Positions 43,106-52,284 of a DNA stretch of 64,000 bases are shown piece after piece. Within the stretch, counting starts at the first letter, position 1. Every line of letters starts with the position of its first letter. The notes under the pieces were generated by a model, which was not told the DNA's origin, made no database searches, and saw nothing but the letters and a program-made list of their open reading frames with translations. Made by a program: the position numbers and the translations under genes. The DNA lies in contig NZ_FTNF01000029.1 in assembly GCF_900156065.1 (NCBI RefSeq), forward strand, positions 1 through 64,000, written 5' to 3'. This DNA comes from Micromonospora avicenniae (GTDB lineage: Bacteria; Actinomycetota; Actinomycetes; Mycobacteriales; Micromonosporaceae).

Positions 43106-45523
43106 TTACGTGAGGGTCAAGCCCGATTCTGCCCGGCCCAGCAGCGAATTCAGCTGCACCAGGCCACCGGGGCGGCCGTACCGGTAACCCTGGCCGTGCA
43201 GGCAGCCGATCGCGGCGACCGCCGCGTGCTGCCGCTCCGTCTCGACCCCCTCGGCCACCACCGACAGGTCGAACGCGTTGGCGAGTCGGGTCACCATCTC
43301 CACCGTGGCGTACGCCCGGTCGTCGTCGAGGTCGAGCCGGGCCACGAACGAGCGGTCGATCTTCAGCTCGGTGGCCGGGATGCGGTGCAGGTAGCTCAGC
43401 GACGAGTAGCCCGTGCCGAAGTCGTCGATGGCGATCCGGATGCCCAGTTCACGCAGCTGACGCAGCCGCTCCAGCACCGCCTCGCTGCCGTCGATCAGCG
43501 CCGACTCGGTCAGCTCCAGGGTGAGCGTCCGGGGCGCCAGCCCGGCGGCGGCGGTGGCTGCGGTGACCGTGGCGATCAGGTCCGGCCGGCGCAGGTGCGC
43601 GGCGGCGATGTTCACCGCGACGGTGGCCTCGGTCGGCCGGTCCCGCCAGGTCGCCGCCGCCCGGCACGCCTCGTGGATCACCCACCGGTCGATCTGCACG
43701 ATCAGCCCGGTCTCCTCGGCCAGCGGCAGGAACCGCGCCGGGCTGAGCAGTCCGAGCCGGGGGTGCCGCCAGCGGACCAGCGCCTCCGCGCTGCGTACCG
43801 CCCCGGTGGCCAGGTCGACGATCGGCTGGAACTCCAGGTGCAACTGGCCCTCGTCGACCGCCCGGCGCAGGTCGGCGATCAGCTCCGCCCGGGACACCGC
43901 GGCCTCACGCAGCTCCGGCGTGCACACCCGGTACGCCGACTTCCCCGCCGCCTTGGCCGCGTACATGGCGATGTCGGCGTCGCGCAGCAGATCGGTGTGC
44001 GAGGTGTGCTGCGGGCCGTACTCGGCGATGCCGATGCTCGCCGAGGGATGCACCCCCGCGTGCTCCTCACCGTCGGAGGGTTGCAGCGCGTCGAGCAGCC
44101 GCTCGGCCAACCGCTCCGGCGGTGCCGACCGCTCGCCGTCGACCAGTACGGCGAACTCGTCCCCGCCGAGCCGGGCGATGATGCCGTCGCCGTCCACGGC
44201 GCTGCGCATCCGCGCCGCCAGGCGGGTCAGCAGAGTGTCCCCGGTGGCGTGACCGAACCGGTCGTTGACCTGCTTGAACCCGTCCAGGTCGAGCATCAGC
44301 ACCGCCACCGGACCCTCGACGCGCAGCGCCCGCCGCAGCTGGCGAATGAACATCAGCCGGTTCGGCAGCCCGGTCAGCTGGTCGGTGTAGGCGAGCGTGC
44401 GCAGCCGGGCCACCAGCCACAGGTTCTGTTGAGCGGCCAGGCCCTGCCGTACGGCCAGGGCGGCGAGCAGCCCCAGCATGCCCACGAACACCAGGTGCGG
44501 GGTCTGGCCGGTCGGCTTCCGGGCCAGCATCACCGCCCCGATCGCACCACCCACCAGCAGGTACGGCAGGGCCACCTGCCACCACGGCGGCAGCGGAGCA
44601 TCGGCGGTGTCGTCGGGATCGGTGCAGACCGGCGGAGGCGGATACCAGGTGGCGGCGACGATCAGCAGGTAGCTCACCGGCCAGCACACGTCGAGGAGGT
44701 GACCGGCGACGTAGTCGCCTCGCGCGGCGAGCGCGACGTACGCCGTGTCGGCCAACGCCCGCGTCACCAGGCTGCCGGCGATCATGGTCATCGGCCGCCA
44801 GACCGGACGTGCCGTGCCGGCCGCCGCCACCAGGACGGTCAGCTGCACCAGGTCGAGCATCGGGAAGAACAGCCCGAGGGTGCGGACCGGATCGGCCAGT
44901 GCCGCCGCGTCGACGTCGCGGAACACCACCACCCAGACGATCGGCACCAGAGCGAGCCCGACGATCACCCCGTCCAGCAGGACACGGGCCCGGCCGACCG
45001 GGCTGCGCGGGGCGGTGAGCACACAGAGCAGCGCGACGGTGCCGGTGAGGATCCCGGTGAGGTAGACCGCCGCGACGAGCGCGATGTGCGGCAACTCGCC
45101 GCCGGTGAGTCGCTGCGCCGCCCAGAGCGCCCGGCCGACCGCGGCGAGCCCCGTGCTGGCGGCCAGCAGCGTCCAGAACCGACGCAGCGAAGCGGGCTGC
45201 CGGCGCGCCGCGCCCACGCAGGCCATCACGGCCCAGCCGGACACCAGCAGTGCACCAAGATCGCTGGCCAGGGCCGCTCCCGGCAACGCCGCCGCCAACC
45301 AGACCGTCAGGAGCAGTACGCCGCCCACCGCGACCAGCAGCCCGACCCGACGTGGGCGGGCCGAGCCGGACGACACTCGGCCGGTCCGGCGGCGATCGGG
45401 CGACCCGCGGTCGGCGGACGCCGGGCGGGCGCAGGCGGGCGCCTGCTCCAGGTCCTGCGGCGGCACGCTCGCTCCGGCTCCCTCCCGTGCGGGCACCCCT
45501 ACGGCGCGGACCGCCCCGGCCAA
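43106..45523 (-). CDS. Membrane-bound GGDEF/EAL protein (cyclic di-GMP turnover)
   Basis: An 805-residue protein with nine or so hydrophobic segments between residues 60 and 370, a GGDEF domain (GGDEF at 453-457) and an EAL domain (EAL at 580-582, DDFGTGYSSL, EGVETE). The inhibitory RxxD site five residues before GGDEF is absent (DGDG there). Both active-site motifs are intact, so it may make and degrade cyclic di-GMP, with the membrane part as sensor. The start is uncertain: TTG 45523 follows TAGGCT by eight bases, and GTG 45496 is an alternative. The first 55 residues are low complexity. Confidence 0.9.
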   Translation of the reverse strand: MAGAVRAVGVPAREGAGASVPPQDLEQAPACARPASADRGSPDRRRTGRVSSGSARPRRVGLLVAVGGVLLLTVWLAAALPGAALASDLGALLVSGWAVMACVGAARRQPASLRRFWTLLAASTGLAAVGRALWAAQRLTGGELPHIALVAAVYLTGILTGTVALLCVLTAPRSPVGRARVLLDGVIVGLALVPIVWVVVFRDVDAAALADPVRTLGLFFPMLDLVQLTVLVAAAGTARPVWRPMTMIAGSLVTRALADTAYVALAARGDYVAGHLLDVCWPVSYLLIVAATWYPPPPVCTDPDDTADAPLPPWWQVALPYLLVGGAIGAVMLARKPTGQTPHLVFVGMLGLLAALAVRQGLAAQQNLWLVARLRTLAYTDQLTGLPNRLMFIRQLRRALRVEGPVAVLMLDLDGFKQVNDRFGHATGDTLLTRLAARMRSAVDGDGIIARLGGDEFAVLVDGERSAPPERLAERLLDALQPSDGEEHAGVHPSASIGIAEYGPQHTSHTDLLRDADIAMYAAKAAGKSAYRVCTPELREAAVSRAELIADLRRAVDEGQLHLEFQPIVDLATGAVRSAEALVRWRHPRLGLLSPARFLPLAEETGLIVQIDRWVIHEACRAAATWRDRPTEATVAVNIAAAHLRRPDLIATVTAATAAAGLAPRTLTLELTESALIDGSEAVLERLRQLRELGIRIAIDDFGTGYSSLSYLHRIPATELKIDRSFVARLDLDDDRAYATVEMVTRLANAFDLSVVAEGVETERQHAAVAAIGCLHGQGYRYGRPGGLVQLNSLLGRAESGLTLT

Positions 45524-45826
45524 ACGCGGAAAGCCTAGCCAGCGTTCGGGTTGCCCCGCCAGGGGCCGACCGGCTGGTTCCCGATATACGGAGCGTCACC
45601 CTCGCGCGACGGCGGCGGTCGTTGCGACCTTCCGCGCTGTCGCCGGCCCGTCCCGGTCGACCGCGTTGACGCGCTTCCGGACGCGCCCGCACCGCTGCGA
45701 GAACCGGCGGCCAGCGATCACGCACCGTGGTGTAGTTCCCTGCCGGTAGAGGCTGGGCCGTCCGGACTGGCGGTAAACGTGGCGGGAGCGTCCGCACGTC
45801 CGCCGGGCATCAGGTGTGCCAGCGGG
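45524..45826. other. Intergenic stretch with no gene seen
   Basis: These 303 bases lie between two minus-strand genes. The left end should hold the promoter of the GGDEF/EAL gene (TAGGCT on the minus strand near 45530). I see no gene, RNA or strong hairpin. Confidence 0.5.
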
Positions 45827-47386
45827 TCAGGCCCACTCCTCCCCGGGATCACCGTCCGAACCGGGCAGCTCACCGCCGGGCAGCTCACCGCCGGGCAGCT
45901 CACCGGCGCCAGGAGCACCGGCCACGGAACCCGGCGGGCCGCCGTGGGTCCACGGCGTCTCCTCCGGGGCGGGAAACGCCCCCGACGGCAGGTACGCATC
46001 GGACAGAGTGGTGTAGCAGAGGCGCTCCCCCACCTCCGGCACGCTGCCCGGCGGCGCGGTCAGTCCGCGCCCCATTCCGCCGGAGAGCTCCAACACCACC
46101 TCGGTCTTGCCGTCCGCGCCCGGGGTCACGAAAACCACCCGGGCCTTCTGCGACGGCCGGGTCGGGCAGTACAACGTTGCCCCGACCGGCACGAGCACGG
46201 GCTCGGTGGTGACCAGCTGGATCCGGGGACGAAGCACAGGCCGCTTCCCGCTGTCGTCGACCCGTTTCGGGTCGGCCAGCGTCACGTCACCGACGAACGC
46301 CTCACCGGCCAGCCGGTGCTCGGCCATCACCAGCGGATCGTCGTAGGCGCGCTGCACCGCGTACGAGGTGAGGGCCCGCTCCAGCCGGTGCAGCCGTACC
46401 GCCGCGGCCACCGCGCCGTCCAGGCGCGGCTGCGGGCCACCGCCGGAATCCACGTGCTCCGCGTGCGCGGTGAACGCGTCCCGGTCACCGGCCCAGCGCC
46501 CCTCGACCCGGGCTCCGGGCGTCAGCCCGCGCAGCAACCCGACGCCGCGCCACATCAGCTCCCAGGTGGGCGCGAGCTGGTCACGCAGCAGCGCTTCGAG
46601 CTCCGCGTACGCCTCGGCGCGCGCCTGCGGGTCCTCCTCCGCCTCGGCGTACGCCTCGATGGCCGGGGCGAGCCGACGGTTGTCGAAGTCCGGATCGGTG
46701 GCCGGGCCGGCCGGCGGATGCGTCGACGGGTCCTCGGCCCGGGCGGCCGCCTCGGCACCGGTGAGCCCGGCCGACGGCTCGATCCAGCCGAGCAGCGCCG
46801 GCAGGTGCAGGTCCTCGACCGCGCTCTGCCCGGTGGCCCAGTGCAGGGTCAGCGCGTCGGTCATCGCCAGCAGCGCCGACGAGCCGGGATGTTCGGCCCG
46901 CTCGGCGAAGAACGTCAGCCAGCGCCCGAGCAGCGGCACCGACGGATGCACCGGGTACTCCCCGTCCGGGCGGCGGAACCGGGTCGACCGGCCGAGCAGC
47001 CGCAGGAAGCTGATCCCGGCCGGGTTGGGCACCAGCAGTTGCGGTGCGTCCACGTACCGGTGGCGGACGTCCCGGCCCCGGTCGACCGCCACCGCCTCGC
47101 TCACCCCCCGGTACGCGTCCAGGTAGGGCAGCACGACCGAGGCCAGCTCGGCGGCGAACGCGAAGCGTTGGCTCCGGTTACGGGGCTGGGGCACGATCAG
47201 CAGCTTCGCCTCGTCCGGCGCGGCGCCGACCAGGGCGGCCAGCGGAGCGTTCGCCTCGCCGGCCAGCGCGAGCGGAACCAGCACCAGTGGGCGTTCGTGC
47301 AGATGGACGTGGCGCACGGTGGCCACCGGCTGGGCCACCCCGGCGGCGACGGCCTGCGCCTTCGCGAGCGCGCGCAGCGTACTCAT
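45827..47386 (-). CDS. Unknown partner protein of the Fe-S nuclease module
   Basis: A 519-residue soluble protein that I cannot assign to a family. It starts MSTLRALAKAQAVAAGVAQPVATVRHVHLHERPL and contains RNRSQRFAFAAELASVVLPYLDAYRG. An acidic middle part (TPPAGPATDPDFDNRRLAPAIEAY) follows, and the protein ends in a Gly/Glu/Pro-rich tail with three ELPGG repeats. ATG 47386 overlaps the stop of the Cas4-like nuclease gene by four bases, so the two are made together. It could be a helicase-like or adaptor subunit without visible Walker motifs. Role in DNA repair or defence is inferred only from its partner. Confidence 0.65.
   Translation of the reverse strand: MSTLRALAKAQAVAAGVAQPVATVRHVHLHERPLVLVPLALAGEANAPLAALVGAAPDEAKLLIVPQPRNRSQRFAFAAELASVVLPYLDAYRGVSEAVAVDRGRDVRHRYVDAPQLLVPNPAGISFLRLLGRSTRFRRPDGEYPVHPSVPLLGRWLTFFAERAEHPGSSALLAMTDALTLHWATGQSAVEDLHLPALLGWIEPSAGLTGAEAAARAEDPSTHPPAGPATDPDFDNRRLAPAIEAYAEAEEDPQARAEAYAELEALLRDQLAPTWELMWRGVGLLRGLTPGARVEGRWAGDRDAFTAHAEHVDSGGGPQPRLDGAVAAAVRLHRLERALTSYAVQRAYDDPLVMAEHRLAGEAFVGDVTLADPKRVDDSGKRPVLRPRIQLVTTEPVLVPVGATLYCPTRPSQKARVVFVTPGADGKTEVVLELSGGMGRGLTAPPGSVPEVGERLCYTTLSDAYLPSGAFPAPEETPWTHGGPPGSVAGAPGAGELPGGELPGGELPGSDGDPGEEWA
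45863..45907 (-). repeat. Three tandem 15-base units coding ELPGG repeats
   Basis: GGGCAGCTCACCGCC occurs three times in a row (last copy diverged) within the 3' end of the gene at 45827-47386. The units keep the reading frame and encode GGELP-type repeats, a likely slippage-prone tail. Confidence 0.75.
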
Positions 47387-48483
47387 GCCGAAGCGCCGAG
47401 GGCGTCGGCGCGCAACCGGGCGGCGGCGCGCAGCAGGGCGGCGGCCTCCGCCTGCTCCGGCTCGGGCGTGCGTTCGCCGGAGGCGAGCGCCATCACCTCC
47501 GCCACGGTGCCGACCCCGCCGAGCGCCTCCCGCACCGGCCGCCCCATCGCCCCGCTCTGGCCACGCGCCTCGTGCCGGCAGAAGTAGGACAACTCGCAGC
47601 TGGCCAGGCACTCCGGCGCGTACCGGGCCTCGACGCGGGCCAGCGCGGCGGTCAGCGTCGCCGGGTCGGCGGTCAGGTCGGCGGTGAAGTCCGCGGGCAC
47701 CGCGGCCAGCAGGTCGTCGAGGCGATCCATCCGGGTCAGCTGACGGCGCAGCACCAGCAGCTGCTTGCGTACGTCGAGCAGGCTCGCCACCGGCTGGTTC
47801 GCGAAGTCACGCGGGCAGATCAGCACCACGTCGTGCGACACCAGTTCCGGGTCGTGCCCGGCCGCGGCGAGCAGTTCGCGCAGCGCCAGCACGTACACCG
47901 CGGACTGGGTCGCGGCGGCCGACACCTTCGCCGGATCGGCCTGCCCGTCGATCACCGGAAAGGACTTGATCTCCACGACGTGGAACCGGCCGGCCAGCCG
48001 GGCGGCGACCAGATCCGGTTCGAGGTGCACACGTCGCCCGGCGACCTCGAGGCTGAGCAGCGGATGGTCGAAGAGCGCGGCCGGTTGGCGCGGGCCGGTG
48101 GGCACGGCGGCCGTCAGCAGCTCGCGCGACCGGGTGTGCCGCGCGGGCAGGTCGTCGGCGGCGCCGAGGTCGGTCCAGTCGGCCCGGTCACCGGGCTCGA
48201 CGCCGAGCCGCTCGGCGACCAGCCGGAGCAGTTCGACACCGCCGTCGGCCTTGAGCTGCGCCTCGAAGGTGTTGCCGCGGGTGATGGCGAACCTGGACTG
48301 GCCGAAGCGGGCGGGGAAGCCGATCCGCTCGGCCAGCCCGGTCTTGTCGACCCCGGCGCCGTCCAGCATCGCCCGCCGGGTGCAGCCCGGGTTACCGGTC
48401 AGCGCGGCGATCGTCCGGGCGTTGTGTCGCCGCGGCGGGACGCCGCCCCGGATCGCGGCCAGTCGCTGCTCGCTGCTCGTCAT
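47383..48483 (-). CDS. Cas4/AddB-like PD-(D/E)XK nuclease with predicted Fe-S cluster
   Basis: A 366-residue predicted exonuclease. The motifs appear in RecB/Cas4 order: C34, E74 (TFEAQ), D157 (EPD), E171-I-K173 (VVEIKS) and Q193xxxY197 (QSAVY). Three clustered Cys follow, C292-x3-C296-x5-C302 (ECLASCELSYFC). With C34 these are the four ligands of a 4Fe-4S cluster, as in AddB and Cas4. No helicase domain is fused, no cas genes are nearby, and the downstream overlapping gene is the partner. GTG or ATG 48483 starts the frame. The nuclease fold is well supported; the pathway is not known. Confidence 0.8.
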   Translation of the reverse strand: MTSSEQRLAAIRGGVPPRRHNARTIAALTGNPGCTRRAMLDGAGVDKTGLAERIGFPARFGQSRFAITRGNTFEAQLKADGGVELLRLVAERLGVEPGDRADWTDLGAADDLPARHTRSRELLTAAVPTGPRQPAALFDHPLLSLEVAGRRVHLEPDLVAARLAGRFHVVEIKSFPVIDGQADPAKVSAAATQSAVYVLALRELLAAAGHDPELVSHDVVLICPRDFANQPVASLLDVRKQLLVLRRQLTRMDRLDDLLAAVPADFTADLTADPATLTAALARVEARYAPECLASCELSYFCRHEARGQSGAMGRPVREALGGVGTVAEVMALASGERTPEPEQAEAAALLRAAARLRADALGASA

Positions 48484-48685
48484 GATCCGCCAGGATAGGC
48501 CGCGATCGCACCGGAAGGGCGCGCGGACGATCGCGCCGCCCCGGACCGTGCCGTCGCGGCCGTGAAGGCCGCCACTGTTCCGTACGTCACGAATTCAACC
48601 AGATGGATGAAAACGGCTTCGATGATCGTTGACGGGTCCGAAAGGCTCGACCTCGTCCCACTGGGACACACGAAGGAGACCTGTC

Positions 48686-49747
48686 ATGAGCAACGCGGCG
48701 TTCCCCCAGCGATCCCTACGGATTCCGCGCCGTACGCTACTGCGCGCAGCCGGTGCCATGACCGCGGCCGGCTCCGCGGCCACCCTGCTCGGTGGGCTTC
48801 CGGCGGCCGCCGCCACCACGACCGGCACCGCTCCGGTACCGCCGGCGGCGAAGGGACCGGCCATTCCCGCCAAGGGCTATCTCGTGGAAGAGCTCGGCGA
48901 CGACCTGTACTGGCTGACCGACGGCATGTACCAGATGATGTTCCTGGTCTCGGACGAGGGCGTCATCGCCGTGGACGCACCCCCGACGCTCGGCAACAAC
49001 ATCCTGCGGGCCATCCGCGAGGTCACCCCTCGGCCGGTGACCGACGTCGTCTACAGCCACCACCACGCGGACCACATCGGCGCGGCGGTTCTCTACCCCT
49101 CGACCGCCCGCAGGTACGCCCACGTCGACGCAGCCGAGATCCTCAGCCGGGTGAAGGATCCGAACCGGCCGGCCCCCACCCACACCTTCGCCACCAGCCG
49201 TGAGGTCAGGCGCGGCAACCAGCGACTCGAGCTGAGCTACCAGGGGCCGAACCACTCACCCGGCAACCTGTTCGTCTACGCGCCCCGGCAGAAGACGCTG
49301 ATGCTGGTGGACGTGATCTTCCCCGGTTGGGTGCCGTTCGCCTACCTGGCCGTCTCGTCCGACATCCCCGGCTGGGTCACCGCACACGAGCGGGCGCTGG
49401 AGTACCCCTTCCAGAAGCTGATCGGTGGCCACCTCACCCGGTTGGGCACCCGCGACGACGTGGTGGTTCAGCAGGAGTACATCGCGGACGTACGGGCGAC
49501 CACGGAGGCCGCGTACGCCGATGTGGACTTCGGCGCGATCCTCGACTCGGTCGATCAGGAGAACGGCTGGGCGATTTTCAACGCCTACCTGGACGCGGTG
49601 GTCACCCGGGCCAGCGAGGACCTCGTACCGCGTTGGGTCGACCGCCTCGGCGGCGCCGACGTCTTCACCAAGTCCAGCGTCTTCACGATGGCCGAGGCGA
49701 TCCGCCTCGACTACGGCTCGCTCGGCCCCTTCGGCATCCGCCCGTAA
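48686..49747 (+). CDS. Tat-exported MBL-fold metallohydrolase
   Basis: A 353-residue protein. A twin-arginine signal (RIPRRTLLRAAGAMTAAG) is followed by a metallo-beta-lactamase fold with HHHADHIG (HxHxDH), a later H in GPNHSPGN, D in LMLVDVIFPGW, and H in IGGHLTRLG as zinc ligands. It resembles secreted alkyl-sulfatase- or lactonase-like hydrolases, and its substrate is unknown. GAAGGAG precedes ATG 48686. It converges with the SRPBCC gene, with a perfect hairpin between. Confidence 0.87.
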   Translation: MSNAAFPQRSLRIPRRTLLRAAGAMTAAGSAATLLGGLPAAAATTTGTAPVPPAAKGPAIPAKGYLVEELGDDLYWLTDGMYQMMFLVSDEGVIAVDAPPTLGNNILRAIREVTPRPVTDVVYSHHHADHIGAAVLYPSTARRYAHVDAAEILSRVKDPNRPAPTHTFATSREVRRGNQRLELSYQGPNHSPGNLFVYAPRQKTLMLVDVIFPGWVPFAYLAVSSDIPGWVTAHERALEYPFQKLIGGHLTRLGTRDDVVVQQEYIADVRATTEAAYADVDFGAILDSVDQENGWAIFNAYLDAVVTRASEDLVPRWVDRLGGADVFTKSSVFTMAEAIRLDYGSLGPFGIRP

Positions 49748-49772
49748 CGCGACCAGCCGCACGGAGACCGTC

Positions 49773-49804
49773 GGCGTGGCCACCTCGATGGAGGTGGCCA
49801 CGCC
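49773..49804. terminator. Perfect hairpin between convergent genes
   Basis: GGCGTGGCCACCTC and GAGGTGGCCACGCC form a 14-base perfect stem with a GATG loop, 25 bases after the MBL gene and 11 bases beyond the SRPBCC gene. It probably serves both. Confidence 0.85.
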
Positions 49805-49815
49805 GGCACCATCTG

Positions 49816-50685
49816 TCAGCCCGCGGTGACGGTCTCGGGCTCGGCGCTCGGCTCCTCGGTGAGCCACATCGACTGCCAGTCCGCCAGCTCGTTGTAGCGG
49901 CGCAGCTCGTACAGGCCGCTCAGCGATCCGGCCCAGGCGGCGTACGGCGGGTTGGACTCGTCGAAGCCGCTCTGCACGAAGGTGAGCTTGGTCTTACCGT
50001 CGGACTCGGCCAGCTCCCAGGTGGTGACGCCAGGGGCTCCCCAGTCGACGGAGACCTTGCGTCCCGGGTCCAGGTCGACGACCTTGGCGGCGTAGCCCGC
50101 CTCGAAGCCGCCCATCGCGTAGCGGCCGCCGACCCACGGCTCGATGCCGATCGGGTGACCGAACCAGGCGCTGGCCTGCTCGGAGTCGGTCAGCGACGTG
50201 AACACCTTGGCCATCGGCGCGTCGATGACGATCTCGCCGCGCATCTCGGTGGAGGTGAAGTCGACCTTCGGCAGCAGCGGCCGGCCCTCCAAGTGCAGGG
50301 CGAGGTTGGCGACGGAGAGGCACCAGTACGTCTGCAGCACCCCGCGGATCGCGCCGCTGATCACGTCGGCGAAGTCCCAGTGGCTCTGGCTCAGGCTGAG
50401 GATGGTCGAGTCGGCGTTCTCGGCCCGCAGCCGGAACTCGGTGGTGGTCTCCACCCCGTCGAGCGTCCACGCGAAGCGCAGCGTCTCGTCGTCGACGTGC
50501 AGCGGGCGCTGGTGGGGCGCGTCGCCCTCGGGCGTGTAGCGGCCCCAGAACTCGTACCGCTGGGGCAGCTCGACCTCGGCGTGCTCGGCCAGCCAGACGC
50601 GCAGCTCGGCGGCGTCGGTCAGGGCCCGGCGGACGGCCTCGACCGGGGCGGCGAGACGGACGTGCAGCTCAATCGGTTCACTCAC
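49816..50685 (-). CDS. Double SRPBCC (AHSA1-like) domain protein
   Basis: A 289-residue protein made of two START/SRPBCC-type domains. The first (about 1-145) begins EPIELHVRLAAPVEAVRRALTDAAELRVWLAEHAEVEL. The second (about 150-280) has EIVIDAPMAKVFTSLTDSEQASAWFG.., ..GGRYAMGGF. Such domains bind hydrophobic ligands. GTG 50685 overlaps the end of the upstream HTH gene by eight bases and follows GGGGAAAG, so the pair is one operon, as is common for ArsR-AHSA1 modules. Confidence 0.85.
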   Translation of the reverse strand: MSEPIELHVRLAAPVEAVRRALTDAAELRVWLAEHAEVELPQRYEFWGRYTPEGDAPHQRPLHVDDETLRFAWTLDGVETTTEFRLRAENADSTILSLSQSHWDFADVISGAIRGVLQTYWCLSVANLALHLEGRPLLPKVDFTSTEMRGEIVIDAPMAKVFTSLTDSEQASAWFGHPIGIEPWVGGRYAMGGFEAGYAAKVVDLDPGRKVSVDWGAPGVTTWELAESDGKTKLTFVQSGFDESNPPYAAWAGSLSGLYELRRYNELADWQSMWLTEEPSAEPETVTAG

Positions 50686-51235
50686 GGTCTTTCCCCTTCG
50701 GGTAGCAGGCCACGGCGAGCTTGAATGCGTCTCCCTCGGCGCCGCCGTAGCGGGTGAAAAGGTCCTGCAGAGTGGTCTGCAGGTCGCGCAGGAACTGCTG
50801 GCGTTGCTCCGCCGGCACGCGGATCTCGCCCGAGACTCCGATCGAGGGCAGCTCGGGCGCGGCCCGATCGAGGGCGGCGATGTCGGACTGGACCTCCTCC
50901 ATGAGATCGAGGAGGTAGCCCAGGCTGAGCTCGTCGCGAGCCCGGCGCAGCCCGATGCGACCCACCAGCCGGGGTGAGAGCCAGTAGGACCGGGCGGCGG
51001 CCTGGTAGATGCCTTCGGTGATGCCGCGGACCTTGCGCTCGGCGACCAGGTCGACGAGGCCGGCCGCGACCAACTGCTTGACGTGGTAGTAGACGCGCTG
51101 CGGCGTCTGCTCCAGCCGGGCGGCCACCTCGGTGCAGGTGCGCGGCTCGGCCAGCTGCCGCAACACCTCCACGCGCTGCGGCTTGAGCAGGGTCTCGGCC
51201 TGCTCGATCTGTTCCAGGTACAGGACATCTCTCAT
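50678..51235 (-). CDS. ArsR-like winged-helix regulator
   Basis: A 185-residue regulator with an ArsR/HTH_20-type winged helix (AETLLKPQRVEVLRQLAEPRTCTEVAARLEQTPQRVYYHVKQLVAAGLV) and a C-terminal region of about 100 residues. ATG 51235 (MRDVLYLEQ) is preferred; a TTG at 51259 lies inside the palindromic operator. It heads the operon with the SRPBCC gene. The palindrome at 51247-51260 directly upstream suggests autorepression. Confidence 0.85.
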   Translation of the reverse strand: MRDVLYLEQIEQAETLLKPQRVEVLRQLAEPRTCTEVAARLEQTPQRVYYHVKQLVAAGLVDLVAERKVRGITEGIYQAAARSYWLSPRLVGRIGLRRARDELSLGYLLDLMEEVQSDIAALDRAAPELPSIGVSGEIRVPAEQRQQFLRDLQTTLQDLFTRYGGAEGDAFKLAVACYPKGKDRE

Positions 51236-51246
51236 GGCAAAATCAG

Positions 51247-51260
51247 TTTGTACGTACAAA
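51247..51260. promoter_or_regulatory. Perfect 14-base palindrome, likely operator of the ArsR-like gene
   Basis: TTTGTACGTACAAA lies 12 bases upstream of ATG 51235. It is AT-rich against a GC-rich background and suits a dimeric winged-helix regulator. Confidence 0.7.
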
Positions 51261-51282
51261 ACTTGTTTGTCAATCGGTTCGA

Positions 51283-51313
51283 CGAAAGGCCGCGCGTGTC
51301 GCGCGGCCTTTCG
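51283..51313 (-). terminator. Hairpin at the end of the second sigma operon
   Basis: CGAAAGGCCGCGC and GCGCGGCCTTTCG form a perfect 13-base stem with a GTGTC loop, 13 bases beyond the stop of the gene at 51326. Its core and loop are identical to those of the hairpin at 52884-52920. Confidence 0.85.
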
Positions 51314-51325
51314 CGGGACGTTCGC

Positions 51326-52276
51326 CTACCTGGACGGCAGCAGGTCGGCCCCGGCCGGCACCTCGACGTTCACCGGCGCGCCGTAACCGGACAGCTCGAT
51401 GACCACGCCGAGGTGGTACGTGAAGTCGCTGCCGCGGATACGCGTCTCTGCCGTACGGGCATAGGCGACCTTCGCGATCCGGTTGTCCGCGCCGATCGTC
51501 ACGTCGCCCACGAAGTCGTCGGCGACGATCCCGTCGGATGCGTCCTTCACCGTGACCTCGAAGTGATAGACACCGGCGGCCTTCTCCGTCACCGTGGCGC
51601 CGGCCCCGCGCAGCAGCCGGAACAGCTGCTGGGGATCAGCCGAGGCACCCAGGCCGCCACCCATCGCCATGTCGTAGTCGAGGTTGTCCTGCTTCCCCGG
51701 GTACTTCCTCCAGAAAATCTTCCCGTTGTCGAGGTCCGTACCGTCACGTGCCCCTGTGTAGCGGACACCGTCGACCAGCCGCTCGTGCTCGTAACCCGCC
51801 GCGATGACAGGTCGCAGCTTTCCGTTGTACGGCGATTCCAGGTAACCGGTGGCCGTCGTCGGATCGAACGCCCCCGTGGTGACCCAGCTTGCACTCGCCG
51901 GCTCGGGCAGCTCGCCCTCCGGTGGCGCCTCGTCCTTCGAGGTGGTCGTGACCTTTATCCGGTAGCTGATGTTCTCGCTGGCTGCGGCCGCTGCGGCGAG
52001 CCGCAGCTGCGGCGAGTCGGCGGTGGCCGCCGGAGGCCGCTCGGCCAGCGGCCCCGGCGGCTTCTCCGCGCTTTCGGGGGCACCGGCGCCGATGGCCGCG
52101 ACCGCGGCCAATGCCCCCACCACAGCGACGACGCCGGCGGCGTACGCCGTCCGGTGCAGAACGACGCGCCGCCGGTGCCGCCGGGAAGCGTCTCCCAGCA
52201 CGTCGCGACTGAACACCAGACCGCTGACCTGGTCACGCATGCCGGTGGTCAACTGATCTTCAAGATTGATGGTCAT
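51326..52276 (-). CDS. Predicted membrane partner (anti-sigma-like) of the second SigE-type factor
   Basis: A 316-residue protein with a cytoplasmic N-terminus of about 45 residues, one membrane segment (about 45-65, AGVVAVVGALAAVAAIGAG) and an outer domain. That domain has a LppX/LprG-like look (SENISYRIKVTTTSK.., GVYHFEVTVKD.., GDVTIGADNRIAKVAYA), which may bind a lipid (inference). ATG 52276 follows GAGG and starts eight bases after the sigma gene ends. The layout matches the pair at 8976-10677. Confidence 0.75.
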   Translation of the reverse strand: MTINLEDQLTTGMRDQVSGLVFSRDVLGDASRRHRRRVVLHRTAYAAGVVAVVGALAAVAAIGAGAPESAEKPPGPLAERPPAATADSPQLRLAAAAAASENISYRIKVTTTSKDEAPPEGELPEPASASWVTTGAFDPTTATGYLESPYNGKLRPVIAAGYEHERLVDGVRYTGARDGTDLDNGKIFWRKYPGKQDNLDYDMAMGGGLGASADPQQLFRLLRGAGATVTEKAAGVYHFEVTVKDASDGIVADDFVGDVTIGADNRIAKVAYARTAETRIRGSDFTYHLGVVIELSGYGAPVNVEVPAGADLLPSR

Positions 52277-52284
52277 CTGCTGCC

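Noticed and set aside
43196..45538. A 780-codon plus-strand frame across the GGDEF/EAL gene
   Set aside because: It is an antisense shadow. The minus strand carries intact GGDEF and EAL motifs.
45863..45907. Short regular repeats that might suggest a CRISPR array
   Set aside because: The units are 15 bases, directly abutting, without spacers, and in frame inside a gene. No cas genes are near, although a Cas4-like nuclease gene is upstream.
47383..48483. Reading the Cas4-like nuclease as part of a CRISPR-Cas system
   Set aside because: There are no repeats and no cas1, cas2 or effector genes within 15 kb. The gene is coupled to an unrelated protein.
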